A DNA stretch of 64,000 nucleotides. Origin: Hoeflea sp. (GTDB lineage: Bacteria; Pseudomonadota; Alphaproteobacteria; Rhizobiales; Rhizobiaceae). The position numbers and the translations under genes are program-made. Of this stretch, positions 50,766 through 59,680 are shown piece after piece. The notes below the pieces were generated by a model. It did no database searches. It worked only from the letters and a program-made list of their open reading frames with translations, and was not told the origin of the DNA. Location of the stretch: contig JACKJT010000002.1 in NCBI GenBank assembly GCA_020637795.1, positions 62,001-126,000 of the forward strand, in the 5' to 3' direction. Position 1 is the first letter of the stretch; each line of letters begins with the position of its first letter.

Positions 50766-51683
50766 TCAATGCGAAACCGGCTGGATTTTCCGGCCGCCGT
50801 TGCCGACAAGCAGTCCCGCCAGTACCAGCGCCAGCGCCGCGATGAGGTTGAGCGTCAGCGGCTCGTCGAGAATGAGCACCCCCAGGGCCACCCCGAACAC
50901 CGGCACCAGGTTGATCGACAGCGAGAAGCGCGAGTAGCCCACGGCGCGGATCAGGGTGAACCGGACGATATAGGCAATGCCCGTGGGAAACAGGCCAAGA
51001 TAGAGCAGCGATCCGATCGCCGGTATCGACAGCGCCGGCGACAGCAGACCTTCCAGCATCAGCGCCAGCGGGATCAGCGCCGCCGTGCCGATCGCCAGCG
51101 CCAGGCAGGCAAGCCGCACCGGCGGCATGGTGATCCGCCGGATCAGGAGCCCGGCCATCACGTAGCAGACAGAAGCACTTAGGGCGGCGAGCTTGCCCAG
51201 CAGCGGGCCACCGGCAAGCCCGGCAAAGATGCTCGGGCCGACCAGCACGACAATTCCCGAAAACCCAAGCAGCACCGAAACGAGCTTGCGCGGCGTCAGC
51301 CGGTCGTCATCGGTCATCAGGTGGCTGCCGATCAGCGCCAGGAAAGGGCCGGTGCCCATTAAGAGCGCCAGCACGCCGGCATCGATGGTCTTGCCCGCCC
51401 AGGCGACGAGAATGAACGGCACCACCACATTCAGGAGCGCCATGCCGACGATCAGCCCCCACTGGCCCCGGCCGTCCGGCCACACCATGCCGCGCCAGAT
51501 CGCGTAGGGCAGCAGCACAAGGAAGCCGATGCCGACGCGAATCGCCGCGAGCCAGACCGGCCCGGTCTCGGGAACGGCGACACGGATGGCGATGAACCCC
51601 GAGGCCCAGATCAGCGAGGTCATCACCATGAGCGTCAGATCCAGCCGCGTCGGGGTCCTGATCGGTTGCAAAGGCGTGCTCAT
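50766..51683 (-). CDS. EamA/DMT family transporter
   Basis: 305 residues with ten membrane segments in two EamA repeats. The first repeat starts LTLMVMTSLIWASGFIAIRVAV and the second ALSASVCYVMAGLLIRR; LVPVFGVALGVLILDEPLT is the typical end of the second EamA unit. The family exports amino acids or other metabolites. It overlaps the DUF3253 gene by 4 bases. Confidence 0.92.
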   Translation of the reverse strand: MSTPLQPIRTPTRLDLTLMVMTSLIWASGFIAIRVAVPETGPVWLAAIRVGIGFLVLLPYAIWRGMVWPDGRGQWGLIVGMALLNVVVPFILVAWAGKTIDAGVLALLMGTGPFLALIGSHLMTDDDRLTPRKLVSVLLGFSGIVVLVGPSIFAGLAGGPLLGKLAALSASVCYVMAGLLIRRITMPPVRLACLALAIGTAALIPLALMLEGLLSPALSIPAIGSLLYLGLFPTGIAYIVRFTLIRAVGYSRFSLSINLVPVFGVALGVLILDEPLTLNLIAALALVLAGLLVGNGGRKIQPVSH

Positions 51684-51979
51684 GCGTCGCTTGAATCGCT
51701 TGCTGTGCCGGCGGGCAGGGCGAGGCGGTAGACACCCCTAAAGTCTGACGGATCGACCGGCCTGGCCTTGCGCAGGATGACAAGTTCACCCGCTTTGGCC
51801 ATCTCGATCGCGACGGCACGCAACGGCTTCATCAACCGGCTCCACTGGCGCTCATCCGAACCGGCAAGCGCCCGGGCGGCCTCGGTCGGAGAAATACTCT
51901 TTCCCGCCTCGCGGCTTTCAAGCAGATCGAGGATGGCGGCGCGCAGCGCCGCCCTGTCGAAGGATGGGGACTGTGTCAC
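51680..51979 (-). CDS. DUF3253 family protein
   Basis: 99 residues with a GTG start that overlaps the previous stop (GTGA). The winged-helix-like core is visible: LRAAILDLLESREAGKSISPTEAARAL and WSRLMKPLRAVAIEMAKAGELVILRKARPVDPSDFRGVYRLAL. DUF3253 proteins are small and uncharacterised; the fold suggests DNA binding. Between DUF599 and EamA genes in one operon. Confidence 0.85.
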   Translation of the reverse strand: MTQSPSFDRAALRAAILDLLESREAGKSISPTEAARALAGSDERQWSRLMKPLRAVAIEMAKAGELVILRKARPVDPSDFRGVYRLALPAGTASDSSDA

Positions 51980-52671
51980 GAAATGATTGTGTCCTTGAGG
52001 ATGGCGTCGCGGGCATTGGAAAAGAACTGCCGCCTGAGCAGCACCAGGATCACCAGCGTGGTTGTCCCCATCAGCACCAAGGGCCCGGCAAACCAGCCCA
52101 GATAGCCGATCGACAGGAAAATGGCCCTGAGCCCGGCATTGAAATGCCGTCCGGCCAGCACGTTAAGTGACGCGGCCCGGTTGGCGGCGGCGTCGAGTTC
52201 GATCCGGTCTTCCGGCAGATCGCCCTTCATCGGGATCGCGCCGAACAGGATCGAGGAGTAGTTGAACAGCCGGTAGGACCAGCCGAACTTGAAGAACGCG
52301 TAGGCAAAGATCGCGATCAGTCCGAACACCTTGAGCTCGAAGGCCACCGGATCGGCAACCAGCGGAATCGGCAGGTCGTCGGCCACCGCCATCACACGGT
52401 CGGTCGCGCCAAGCAGCGCGAAGCAGCCGCCGATGGCGAAGATCGTGGTCGAGGCGAAGAAAGCCGTGCCGTTCTGCAGCCCCGCCATGATGGCGGTGTC
52501 GATCATCCTGAGATCCCGCCGCGCCGCCACATGCATCCAGTTCTTGCGGTGCTGGTTCATGGCCGTCGTCAGGCTCACCCGCCTGATCGGCAGGTGATTG
52601 TTCGAGGCCAGTGAAAACACGAACCACGACAACGCGAACCAGGCGATCGCCAGAAAATCCAGATTTGTCAT
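51976..52671 (-). CDS. DUF599 family membrane protein
   Basis: 231 residues from ATG 52671; an upstream extension is non-coding. Four membrane segments (LDFLAIAWFALSWFVFSLAS, AFFASTTIFAIGGCFALLG, LKVFGLIAIFAYAFFKFGWSYRLFNYSS, IGYLGWFAGPLVLMGTTTLVILVLLRRQFFS) and the conserved block NWMHVAARRDLRMIDTAIMAGLQNGTAFF define DUF599. Function unknown. It is the first gene of a three-gene operon. Confidence 0.9.
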   Translation of the reverse strand: MTNLDFLAIAWFALSWFVFSLASNNHLPIRRVSLTTAMNQHRKNWMHVAARRDLRMIDTAIMAGLQNGTAFFASTTIFAIGGCFALLGATDRVMAVADDLPIPLVADPVAFELKVFGLIAIFAYAFFKFGWSYRLFNYSSILFGAIPMKGDLPEDRIELDAAANRAASLNVLAGRHFNAGLRAIFLSIGYLGWFAGPLVLMGTTTLVILVLLRRQFFSNARDAILKDTIIS

Positions 52672-52980
52672 GAACCGGTTTTGCCATGAAGCGCGCCCGG
52701 ACGCAAAGCCTCTGTTGCCGCTCCGCACTGTAATCAAATCTTCATATCGATGGCCAAACTGTGGGCGGGATCCACAGTCCGATCCTGCGGGTTCCGGCAT
52801 AAACCCTTGATTTATCAAGGAGCCATGCAGGAATGGTGGAGCTGATATGAAAATGCGGCCACAGATTTGCCTCTTTTGCAGTTGCGAAAAGATTACCGGA
52901 TCGTTAAACACACGGTCCTGCGCCGAGCGCGTCCGGATGGATGACGCGGCCTGACAGACAGTTCTACAACCGGAGTGATC

Positions 52981-53082
52981 ATGGAAGAGACCGTACAGAA
53001 ATCCTGCTGGGGCATTACCGCCCGCGCAGTGATCGGTTTTTCAGGAATTCTTGCACTGGCCTACCTTTTCGGCGGCATCTGA
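52981..53082 (+). CDS. 33-residue membrane peptide
   Basis: ATG 52981, 6 bases after GGAG. It encodes a polar start (MEETVQKSCWGITARA) and one hydrophobic segment (VIGFSGILALAYLFGGI). The site and the composition favour a real small membrane protein, and a terminator follows at 53114-53157. The 309-base gap before it (52672-52980) shows only a weak hairpin near 52805. Confidence 0.5.
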   Translation: MEETVQKSCWGITARAVIGFSGILALAYLFGGI

Positions 53083-53113
53083 GCAAACGTAGGATCTGAC
53101 AATAAGTGATCTG

Positions 53114-53157
53114 AAAAGGGCAGCGCCTGACCAACCCGGTCGGCGCTGCTTTTCTTT
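53114..53157 (+). terminator. Terminator after the 33-residue gene
   Basis: GGCAGCGCC / GGCGCTGC stem followed by TTTTCTTT, with AAAA on the other side. It separates the small gene from sdaA. Confidence 0.75.
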
Positions 53158-53279
53158 GTCCACCAGAAGGCTTCTTGCAAAAGCCCTGTCGCCGGAGCGG
53201 CATCGGAAGTCGGTGGATTGACGGTCCGCGCCACTCCGCGCATGTAATGTGCGAGGTCTCACCGGAGCTGCCGCAAACC

Positions 53280-54680
53280 ATGTTTCTTTCTGTCTTTGAT
53301 GTCTTCAAGATCGGCGTTGGTCCGTCGAGTTCCCACACCATGGGACCGATGTCCGCTGCCGTGCGCTTTCTCGACGAGATCGCCGGTCCCGACTGGCCGC
53401 GTCCTGCCGGCGCGAAGGTCGACGCCATCAAGGTCAGTCTTCACGGTTCGCTGGCGTTTACGGGAATCGGTCACGGAACCGGCAGGGCGGTGGTGCTCGG
53501 CCTGACCGGCGAATTGCCCGATCAGGTCGATCCGGACCGGATGGATGCGATCATCGCCGGCGTCGAGCAAAGCCGGATGATCAACCCACCCGGCCATCCC
53601 GCCTACCATTTCGACCCGAAGACCGACCTGGTGTTCGACAAGAAGCAGGCCTTGCCGGGCCATGCCAACGGCATGACGTTTACGGCCTTTGACCGCGACG
53701 GCATGATGCTGCTGCGCCGGATCTACTATTCGGTCGGCGGCGGCTTTGTCGTCTCCGACACCGAGCTTGAAGCCATGAAGGGGGCGAAGAAGGCGGCCGT
53801 CGACAAGTCGGTGCCCTATCCCTTCCGCAACGCCAAACAGATGCTCGAGATGGCCGCAAGCTCCGGCCTGACGATCGCGCAGATGAAGCGCGCCAACGAG
53901 GAAACCCACATGTCGGCCGACGAGCTCGACGCCGGCCTCGACCGGATCTGGAGCACCATGAGCGGCTGCATCGACCGCGGTCTTTCGGGCGAGGGCATCA
54001 TGCCGGGCGGCCTCAAGGTCCGGCGCCGGGCGCGAATCCTGCACGACAAGCTGCAGGAAGAATGGCGGCAGAACCGGCGCAATCCGCTGCTCGCCAATGA
54101 CTGGCTCAGCGTCTACGCCATGGCGGTCAATGAGGAAAACGCCTCGGGCGGTCGCGTCGTCACCGCACCCACCAACGGTGCGGCCGGCGTCATCCCTGCG
54201 ACCATCCGCTACGTGCTGCAGTTCCACGACGGCGCCGACCAGCAGGCCGTCCGCGATTACCTGCTCACGGCCGCCGCAATTGGCGGCATCATCAAGCACA
54301 ATGCCTCGATCTCGGGCGCCGAGGTCGGCTGCCAGGGCGAGGTCGGATCGGCTGCGGCGATGTCGGCGGCGGGCTTGGCCGCAGTCATGGGCGGTACGCC
54401 GGAACAGATTGAAAATGCGGCGGAAATCGCGCTGGAGCATCATCTCGGCATGACCTGCGATCCGGTCGGCGGGCTGGTCCAGGTGCCCTGCATCGAGCGC
54501 AATGCGCTGGGCGCGGTCAAGGCGGTCACCGCCGCCTCGCTGGCGATGAAGGGCGACGGCACCCATTTCGTGCCGCTCGACGCCTGCATCGAAACCATGC
54601 GCCAGACCGGCCTCGACATGAACGAGCGCTACAAGGAAACCTCGACCGGCGGCCTCGCCGTCAATGTGGTCGAGTGTTGA
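53280..54680 (+). CDS. sdaA: L-serine ammonia-lyase (iron-sulfur type)
   Basis: 466 residues from ATG 53280, the usual family start (FLSVFDVFKIGVGPSSSHTMGPM). The beta domain (about 1-160) holds the HGSLAFTGIGHGT block. The alpha domain carries the cluster cysteines in SGAEVGCQGEVGSAAAMSA and HLGMTCDPVGGLVQVPCIERN. The enzyme converts serine to pyruvate and ammonia with a 4Fe-4S cluster. Single-chain form, length typical. Confidence 0.97.
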   Translation: MFLSVFDVFKIGVGPSSSHTMGPMSAAVRFLDEIAGPDWPRPAGAKVDAIKVSLHGSLAFTGIGHGTGRAVVLGLTGELPDQVDPDRMDAIIAGVEQSRMINPPGHPAYHFDPKTDLVFDKKQALPGHANGMTFTAFDRDGMMLLRRIYYSVGGGFVVSDTELEAMKGAKKAAVDKSVPYPFRNAKQMLEMAASSGLTIAQMKRANEETHMSADELDAGLDRIWSTMSGCIDRGLSGEGIMPGGLKVRRRARILHDKLQEEWRQNRRNPLLANDWLSVYAMAVNEENASGGRVVTAPTNGAAGVIPATIRYVLQFHDGADQQAVRDYLLTAAAIGGIIKHNASISGAEVGCQGEVGSAAAMSAAGLAAVMGGTPEQIENAAEIALEHHLGMTCDPVGGLVQVPCIERNALGAVKAVTAASLAMKGDGTHFVPLDACIETMRQTGLDMNERYKETSTGGLAVNVVEC

Positions 54681-54802
54681 GCTCTCCGGAACGCTTCAGC
54701 CTGAACCGCATCAGCCAAGCCGGGCGTTGAGCCTGTGGACGGCGCCGGGTTTTGCCAGGCTGCGGCTTGACCCGGGGCCTCCCGAGCCCGATGTATCGCA
54801 CC

Positions 54803-55240
54803 ATGGCTCTTCACCTTCTCAAACTCTGTGTCGGCGCGGAAAGCGTCGAGGACCAGCGCGACTGGATGCAGCGCCGCCTGGCGATGATGAAGGCGGCGGG
54901 GCAGGTGCCCGAGCAGTTCCACACCACCCGGATGGTTCCCAAGCGGATGGCTGAACTGCTCGATGGCGGTTCGCTCTACTGGGTGATCAAGGGTAATATC
55001 CAGGCGAGGCAGCGCCTCCTCGACATCCGGCCGTTCGTCGATACGGACGGCATTTCCCGCTGTCATCTGGTGCTCGAGCCGGTTCTGCACGAAACCTCCT
55101 GGGCGCCGCGCCGCCCGTTCCAGGGCTGGCGCTACCTCGATCCGAAGGACGCCCCGCCGGATCTTGGCGCGTCCGGGTCCGGGGACGACGAACTGCCGCC
55201 CGAACTCAAGCGCGAACTGGCCGGCCTGGGGCTGCTCTGA
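54803..55240 (+). CDS. DUF1489 family protein
   Basis: 145 residues; ATG 54803 matches the usual start (xLHLLKLCVG); an ATG at 54791 is possible. The block GGSLYWVIKGNIQARQRLLDIRPF and WAPRRPFQGWRYLDPKDAPPDL are typical of DUF1489, an alphaproteobacterial family of unknown role. It follows sdaA by 122 bases. Confidence 0.92.
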   Translation: MALHLLKLCVGAESVEDQRDWMQRRLAMMKAAGQVPEQFHTTRMVPKRMAELLDGGSLYWVIKGNIQARQRLLDIRPFVDTDGISRCHLVLEPVLHETSWAPRRPFQGWRYLDPKDAPPDLGASGSGDDELPPELKRELAGLGLL

Positions 55241-55267
55241 GCGACAGGATCCTGACTCGGGGCCTGA

Positions 55268-57622
55268 TCAGAATTTGACCTTCAGATGTGCGCCGCCGCC
55301 AATTTCATGGCCATTCTGGTTGCGCGAACCGGTCACTCCAGCGCGTATTGCCGTTCTGGCATTCAACGAACCCGTCAGTCCCAGTCCCCCTGTCACGGAA
55401 TGTGCACCCCGGTTCTGCCCGGCCTGGGTGAATTTCCCGAACAAGTGGCTCGTCGCGGTGACCTGGTGTGCCGTGGTCTTTGCGGCTTCGAAGTCGTGAT
55501 CGTACCGCAGGAATGCGATCAGCTTGAGGTCACGGTCTGTCGTGGCAGTGGGAAGATCCATGCTGAAATTCATGCCGACGCCGCCGGTCAGTGTCTCGGC
55601 GCCGGCCTTCGCAATGCTGTAGTTGAAGTCATGCCCGCCGCTCTCGGTGAGGCCGCTCTGCCATATACGGGAGTAGGAGCCGGTGATGAACGGCTCGAGG
55701 CCGGTCGTCTCGTCAAGCTCTATCCGGTAACCCAGCTGGGATGAGGCAAAGGCGCTGCGCGAGGTAAAGGCGGCGCTTGCCACTCCACCCGTGAACAACC
55801 CGACATTTGGATTGAAGCGCTTGGATGTGTGCCAGCCATGCGCATAGCCCGCGGTCATCGAGAGGATGAAACGGTCGATTTCGGCCGTTCCGTAAACGCC
55901 CGCGACAGCACTTTGGCCGGAAAAGTCCTGAGACACCTTGTCGTGTTCGTGCATCGTTTTATGGGCATAGCCCCCATAGACGCCAGCAATGAAGCGTTCG
56001 CGCTCGATCAGGTCGGCGCCAACCAGCAAGTTGGACAGCGAGTAACCGAAATCCCCAAGACCGTTCTTGCCGCCCACATGACCCTGGATATGGGACATGT
56101 CCGTCCACAGCTGATGACCTCTGGCGTTGGCGCCATCATCGACCGACATGCGCGCCATCACCGATGAGGCAATGTGTTTGAGTTGCTCGAGGCCGACGGT
56201 CAGATTGGAGGAAAACGGCTCCGCATGGACCTGGTCGAGCTGCCCGACCTGGGCATTTGTCAGGCCAAGCCAGGCCGCGCTGACGGTTTGCCCGCCGCTC
56301 AGGAGCTGTTGGCCGCCATTGCTGCTTCCGCTCCCGCCCGGAGCGGTGCCGCCGCCGGCGACGCCGTTGACCACGGTGTTATGGTGGGTGGCAGCAATTG
56401 CCGAGGCCAGCGTCGACCACGGTGTGGAGGCTGGCAGTTTCGACGGCACATGGCCGGGAGTAGCGGAATTGTCGGTAAAGCCGACCACCACCTGACCGGT
56501 GGCGCTGGGCTGGCCGATCAGTCTGGCGGAAAGATGGGCGTTGAGCGATCCGCCTTCCGCCAGCGTAACCGCATTGCTGTCGATGCTCGCTGCCGTCAGG
56601 ACCGTATAGGTCGACCCGGTAAAATCGGAAATCTCGCCTGCGCCGGTTGCCGAAAACCCGCTGTCCTTTTCCAGCGTGACGGTGAGGTTGTTGGCGCCGG
56701 TCAAGGCCCCGGTGACGGAAAGCAGGTCTGCTTTCTGCGCGGCGTTCGGATTGAGTTCCGAAACCAACCCGGTTGCTCCCTGAACACTCAGGTTGCCCTC
56801 GATGTTGAGCGTTCCAATTGACAGTCCCGGTGAAAGAACCGAGCCGGACCACGTGAAGAAGCTAACGCTGCTTCCGGCACCGGCTGCGCCGCGAATTGTC
56901 CCGTTGCCTGCCAGCGTTCCATCAAGCCTGACGAATTCCGTGTCGATGGTGCTGGCATCGAGTTTCAGGGTCGAGCCCTTTCCAATGCCCAGCACCTTTG
57001 CATTGGTAATGGCGCTCTGTTTCAGCGTCAGATGGGTTGGCTGGACAAATGTCTGTCCGATGATGTTGTAGGCGCCAATGGAAACCAGGTTGGGATTGGA
57101 GATGCTGAAGCTCTGATAGGTCCGAGGTTGGGCGCTCACGATGTAAACGTCCTGGATCTGTTTGATTCCCGATGCCTTGGTCAGCTCTATCGAGCGGTTC
57201 TCGCCGATGTCCACACTGACAAGGTTCACTCGCGTCGCTCCGAGTGAGTCAGCTATCGGGAGAGGGTGAGTTCTCAGGAACGGCGTACCCGGATTGGGGG
57301 CTGCGGCAATGCTTGTACCGGACAGCAGGATGGAATTGAGATGATAGGAATCGATGACCAAGGAAGGGGCAAAGGTCTGCCCCGTGTAGACATCCAGCAG
57401 GCCATTTGGTGGGATCGTGCCCGCTTGGAAGATCACGTCGGTGCGCGAACTCAAACAGTATCTCTTTGGCGGATCCAGCGTGGCGGGATTCACGAACGCG
57501 TTGCCCGAGACCACGAAAGTGCCCACTCCCGCGTATATACAGCCCGATGCGGATGCGGGCTTGATTCCAAGTGGAACGGCCACGGCAGCCGTCGCCAGCC
57601 CGGCCATCAATTTGCGATGCAT
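55268..57622 (-). CDS. Autotransporter-type outer membrane protein
   Basis: 784 residues from ATG 57622; the frame also starts at TTG 57691. A signal peptide (LMAGLATAAVAVPLGIKPASA) is followed by a beta-helical-type passenger of about 450 residues (IGKGSTLKLDASTIDTEFVRLDGTLAGNGTIRG; SIGTLNIEGNLSVQGATGL). An autotransporter barrel fills about 500-784 (HQLWTDMSHIQGHVGG, GVYGGYAHKTM, FITGSYSRIWQSGL, ending in HLKVKF with a final Phe). The passenger function is unknown; surface display in adhesion or biofilm is usual for such proteins. Confidence 0.88.
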   Translation of the reverse strand: MHRKLMAGLATAAVAVPLGIKPASASGCIYAGVGTFVVSGNAFVNPATLDPPKRYCLSSRTDVIFQAGTIPPNGLLDVYTGQTFAPSLVIDSYHLNSILLSGTSIAAAPNPGTPFLRTHPLPIADSLGATRVNLVSVDIGENRSIELTKASGIKQIQDVYIVSAQPRTYQSFSISNPNLVSIGAYNIIGQTFVQPTHLTLKQSAITNAKVLGIGKGSTLKLDASTIDTEFVRLDGTLAGNGTIRGAAGAGSSVSFFTWSGSVLSPGLSIGTLNIEGNLSVQGATGLVSELNPNAAQKADLLSVTGALTGANNLTVTLEKDSGFSATGAGEISDFTGSTYTVLTAASIDSNAVTLAEGGSLNAHLSARLIGQPSATGQVVVGFTDNSATPGHVPSKLPASTPWSTLASAIAATHHNTVVNGVAGGGTAPGGSGSSNGGQQLLSGGQTVSAAWLGLTNAQVGQLDQVHAEPFSSNLTVGLEQLKHIASSVMARMSVDDGANARGHQLWTDMSHIQGHVGGKNGLGDFGYSLSNLLVGADLIERERFIAGVYGGYAHKTMHEHDKVSQDFSGQSAVAGVYGTAEIDRFILSMTAGYAHGWHTSKRFNPNVGLFTGGVASAAFTSRSAFASSQLGYRIELDETTGLEPFITGSYSRIWQSGLTESGGHDFNYSIAKAGAETLTGGVGMNFSMDLPTATTDRDLKLIAFLRYDHDFEAAKTTAHQVTATSHLFGKFTQAGQNRGAHSVTGGLGLTGSLNARTAIRAGVTGSRNQNGHEIGGGAHLKVKF

Positions 57623-57691
57623 GCTTCGTGAAATATGGGGCCTGCGAACGATGGCTGGTCTAAAGGTTGAATCCTTTTCGATCTTGAGCAA

Positions 57692-58109
57692 ATTATCACT
57701 TGCTTACATAGCTCGCCTAACCTTGTGTGAAACTATTCCGGAACCGCTGCACTTCATTACTACTGCAGTTTATGCTGCTTGACGTCTTGATCCTGGCAAT
57801 TGTGTCTCCCGATACGTAGTGAATGATTCCCCTGTACTCCCGGATTACTCGTTCACCTGGACCAAGCCGCAAGTGTTGGACGCCGAACATTTGGTTAGCG
57901 ATGGTTTCAGCCGGAAAGCCTGGCAGTCAGCGGTGTGTGAGTGCGGGGCCTTCCGTAATCTGCACGCCATGCGCCGGACCAGATGCGATACCGTGACACT
58001 CTTGTGTTTGCGGGACAAAGCGCCACATTGGTTCTATGTGCCCGTGAAAGTGCAGCCAAGAGTCGTCTGCCGGGCGAAGCAAATCCGAAAAGGGCGGACC
58101 AACTCATCA
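57692..58109. other. Gap between divergent autotransporter and VWA genes
   Basis: About 420 bases without a supported gene. The open frame that continues upstream of the VWA gene (from 57819) has Cys-rich non-conserved content and is not counted. Promoters for both divergent genes must lie here; none was identified with confidence. Confidence 0.5.
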
Positions 58110-58907
58110 ATGACAAAAGATAAGACCGGATCTGAAAAGGCCTTGTCAAAGCGGGGCGGTGCCGCACTTGCAAAAGGCGCTCCCGTGTCATCTCGCTCCG
58201 AGATTGCCGCCTTCTTGTCTGCTGCAAAATCGGTGGCTCCCGCAGCCGCCGGCTCCGGCCGCCTGGCATTTGCCCTTGATGCCACGATGAGCCGCCAGCC
58301 GACTTGGGACAGCGCCTGCAAGCTGCAGGCAGAAATGTTTGACGCGGTCGGCAAGACAGGCGCGCTCTCGGTGCAGCTGGTCTATTTCCGCGGACTGGGC
58401 GAATGCCGGGCCTCGCGCTGGGTCAACGACACGAGGCAACTGGCCGATCTGATGACGCGGATCGATTGCCGCGGCGGCCAGACCCAGATCGGCCGCGTGT
58501 TGCGCCATGTCGCCGACGAAGCGAAGAAGACCCCGGTCAGCGCACTCGTCTATATCGGCGATGCCATGGAAGAAGACATCGACAAGCTGGCCGTGATGGC
58601 GGGAGAACTGGCGCTGAGAAAGGTGCCGTGTTTCATGTTCCATGAAGGTCATGATCCGGCTGCAGCGATCGGTTTTCGCGAAATCGCCCGCGTCACCGGC
58701 GGCGCCTATGTCCGCTTCGACCAGAACGCGGCGGCGGAACTCGCGGCGCTGCTTCGTGCCGTCGCCACCTATGCGACTGGCGGACGGCCTGCGCTGGAAA
58801 AATCCGGAGGATCGGCGGCGCGGTTGCTGCTCGAGCAACTCGGGCCTGGAAAACCATCAGGTAAATCAGCCGGAAAACCAACGGACGGAGGATCCACGCG
58901 TTCATGA
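58110..58907 (+). CDS. VWA-domain protein
   Basis: 265 residues from ATG 58110. After a 45-residue basic lead, a von Willebrand A fold follows with MIDAS-type residues: ALDATMSRQ (DxTxS, usual DxSxS), the Thr in GGQTQIGRVL and VSALVYIGDAMEED. The C-terminal 35 residues are Gly/Lys/Ser rich. It overlaps the J-domain gene by 4 bases (ATGA), so the two are expressed together. The family is known in Hyphomicrobiales without function. It is probably cytosolic: no signal peptide. Confidence 0.82.
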   Translation: MTKDKTGSEKALSKRGGAALAKGAPVSSRSEIAAFLSAAKSVAPAAAGSGRLAFALDATMSRQPTWDSACKLQAEMFDAVGKTGALSVQLVYFRGLGECRASRWVNDTRQLADLMTRIDCRGGQTQIGRVLRHVADEAKKTPVSALVYIGDAMEEDIDKLAVMAGELALRKVPCFMFHEGHDPAAAIGFREIARVTGGAYVRFDQNAAAELAALLRAVATYATGGRPALEKSGGSAARLLLEQLGPGKPSGKSAGKPTDGGSTRS

Positions 58908-59599
58908 GTGCAATTGCAGTGTTTTTCGGCGGAGTCCTGATCCTGCTGGCGGTTCTGGCAGGCTTGCTCAGTGTCAAGCCGTCGGCGCTTGCCGCTGCGC
59001 TCCGCTACGGTCTTCCGGTCGCAATCGCCGGCGTGGGCGGTGTTCTGACCCTGATAGGCCGTGCCAGCATCGGCATCCCGCTGTTGGCGTTTGCCGTGGC
59101 ATTGTATTCCCGTGCCCGTGGTGCGGCCCGCGCCACCCGCCAGCCCGGCGGTCATTCCTACGTCCGCTCGGCGGCGCTGGAAATGGAGCTTGATCTCGAT
59201 ACCGGCGAAATGAACGGTCTGGTGCTGGCCGGCAGCTTCGAGGGGAGCGAACTCGACAACCTCGACGAGGCCGAGCTCATGCAATTGCATTCCGAACTTG
59301 CACGCGATCCCGAAAGCCTGGGCCTACTGGAAGCGTATCTTGACCGCCGCACGCCCGACTGGCGTGCCGGCTTTGACATGGATGACGACGCGGGCCTGGG
59401 AGCTTCTCCAGGCTCGGGCGCCATGACACAGAAGGAGGCCTACGAGGTCCTTGGTCTTGGCCCTGGGGCGAGCGAAGCCGAGATCCGCGAGGCGCATCGC
59501 CGCCTCATGAAGCGGATGCATCCCGATGCGGGCGGTTCTGCGTTTCTTGCTGGCCGGATCAACGAAGCCAAAGCTGTTCTCTTGAGTCGACATGACTGA
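58904..59599 (+). CDS. Membrane protein with C-terminal J domain
   Basis: 231 residues. Two membrane segments at the N-terminus (IAVFFGGVLILLAVLAGLLSV and YGLPVAIAGVGGVLTLIGRASIGIPLLAFAVALY), an acidic middle domain (LDNLDEAELMQLHSELARDPESLGLLEAYLDRR), then a J domain (KEAYEVLGLGPGASEAEIREAHRRLMKRMHPDAGGS) with the HPD motif. The topology recalls mitochondrial Tim14/Pam18-type J proteins. It would recruit DnaK to the membrane. It is coupled to the VWA gene. Confidence 0.88.
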   Translation: MSAIAVFFGGVLILLAVLAGLLSVKPSALAAALRYGLPVAIAGVGGVLTLIGRASIGIPLLAFAVALYSRARGAARATRQPGGHSYVRSAALEMELDLDTGEMNGLVLAGSFEGSELDNLDEAELMQLHSELARDPESLGLLEAYLDRRTPDWRAGFDMDDDAGLGASPGSGAMTQKEAYEVLGLGPGASEAEIREAHRRLMKRMHPDAGGSAFLAGRINEAKAVLLSRHD

Positions 59600-59680
59600 A
59601 TTCCCCGAATACGCGGTACAAATAACGTGGATGTCCCCGGAACTGGCTATCCGGCCGCAGCGCTGAACAAGCGCTGAAGG

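Noticed and set aside
53259..54566. 435-residue open frame on the minus strand
   Set aside because: Antisense shadow of sdaA, which has all cluster cysteines on the + strand.
57819..58109. N-terminal extension of the VWA gene
   Set aside because: The extension is Cys/Arg-rich and not domain-like; the ATG at 58110 begins the plausible protein.
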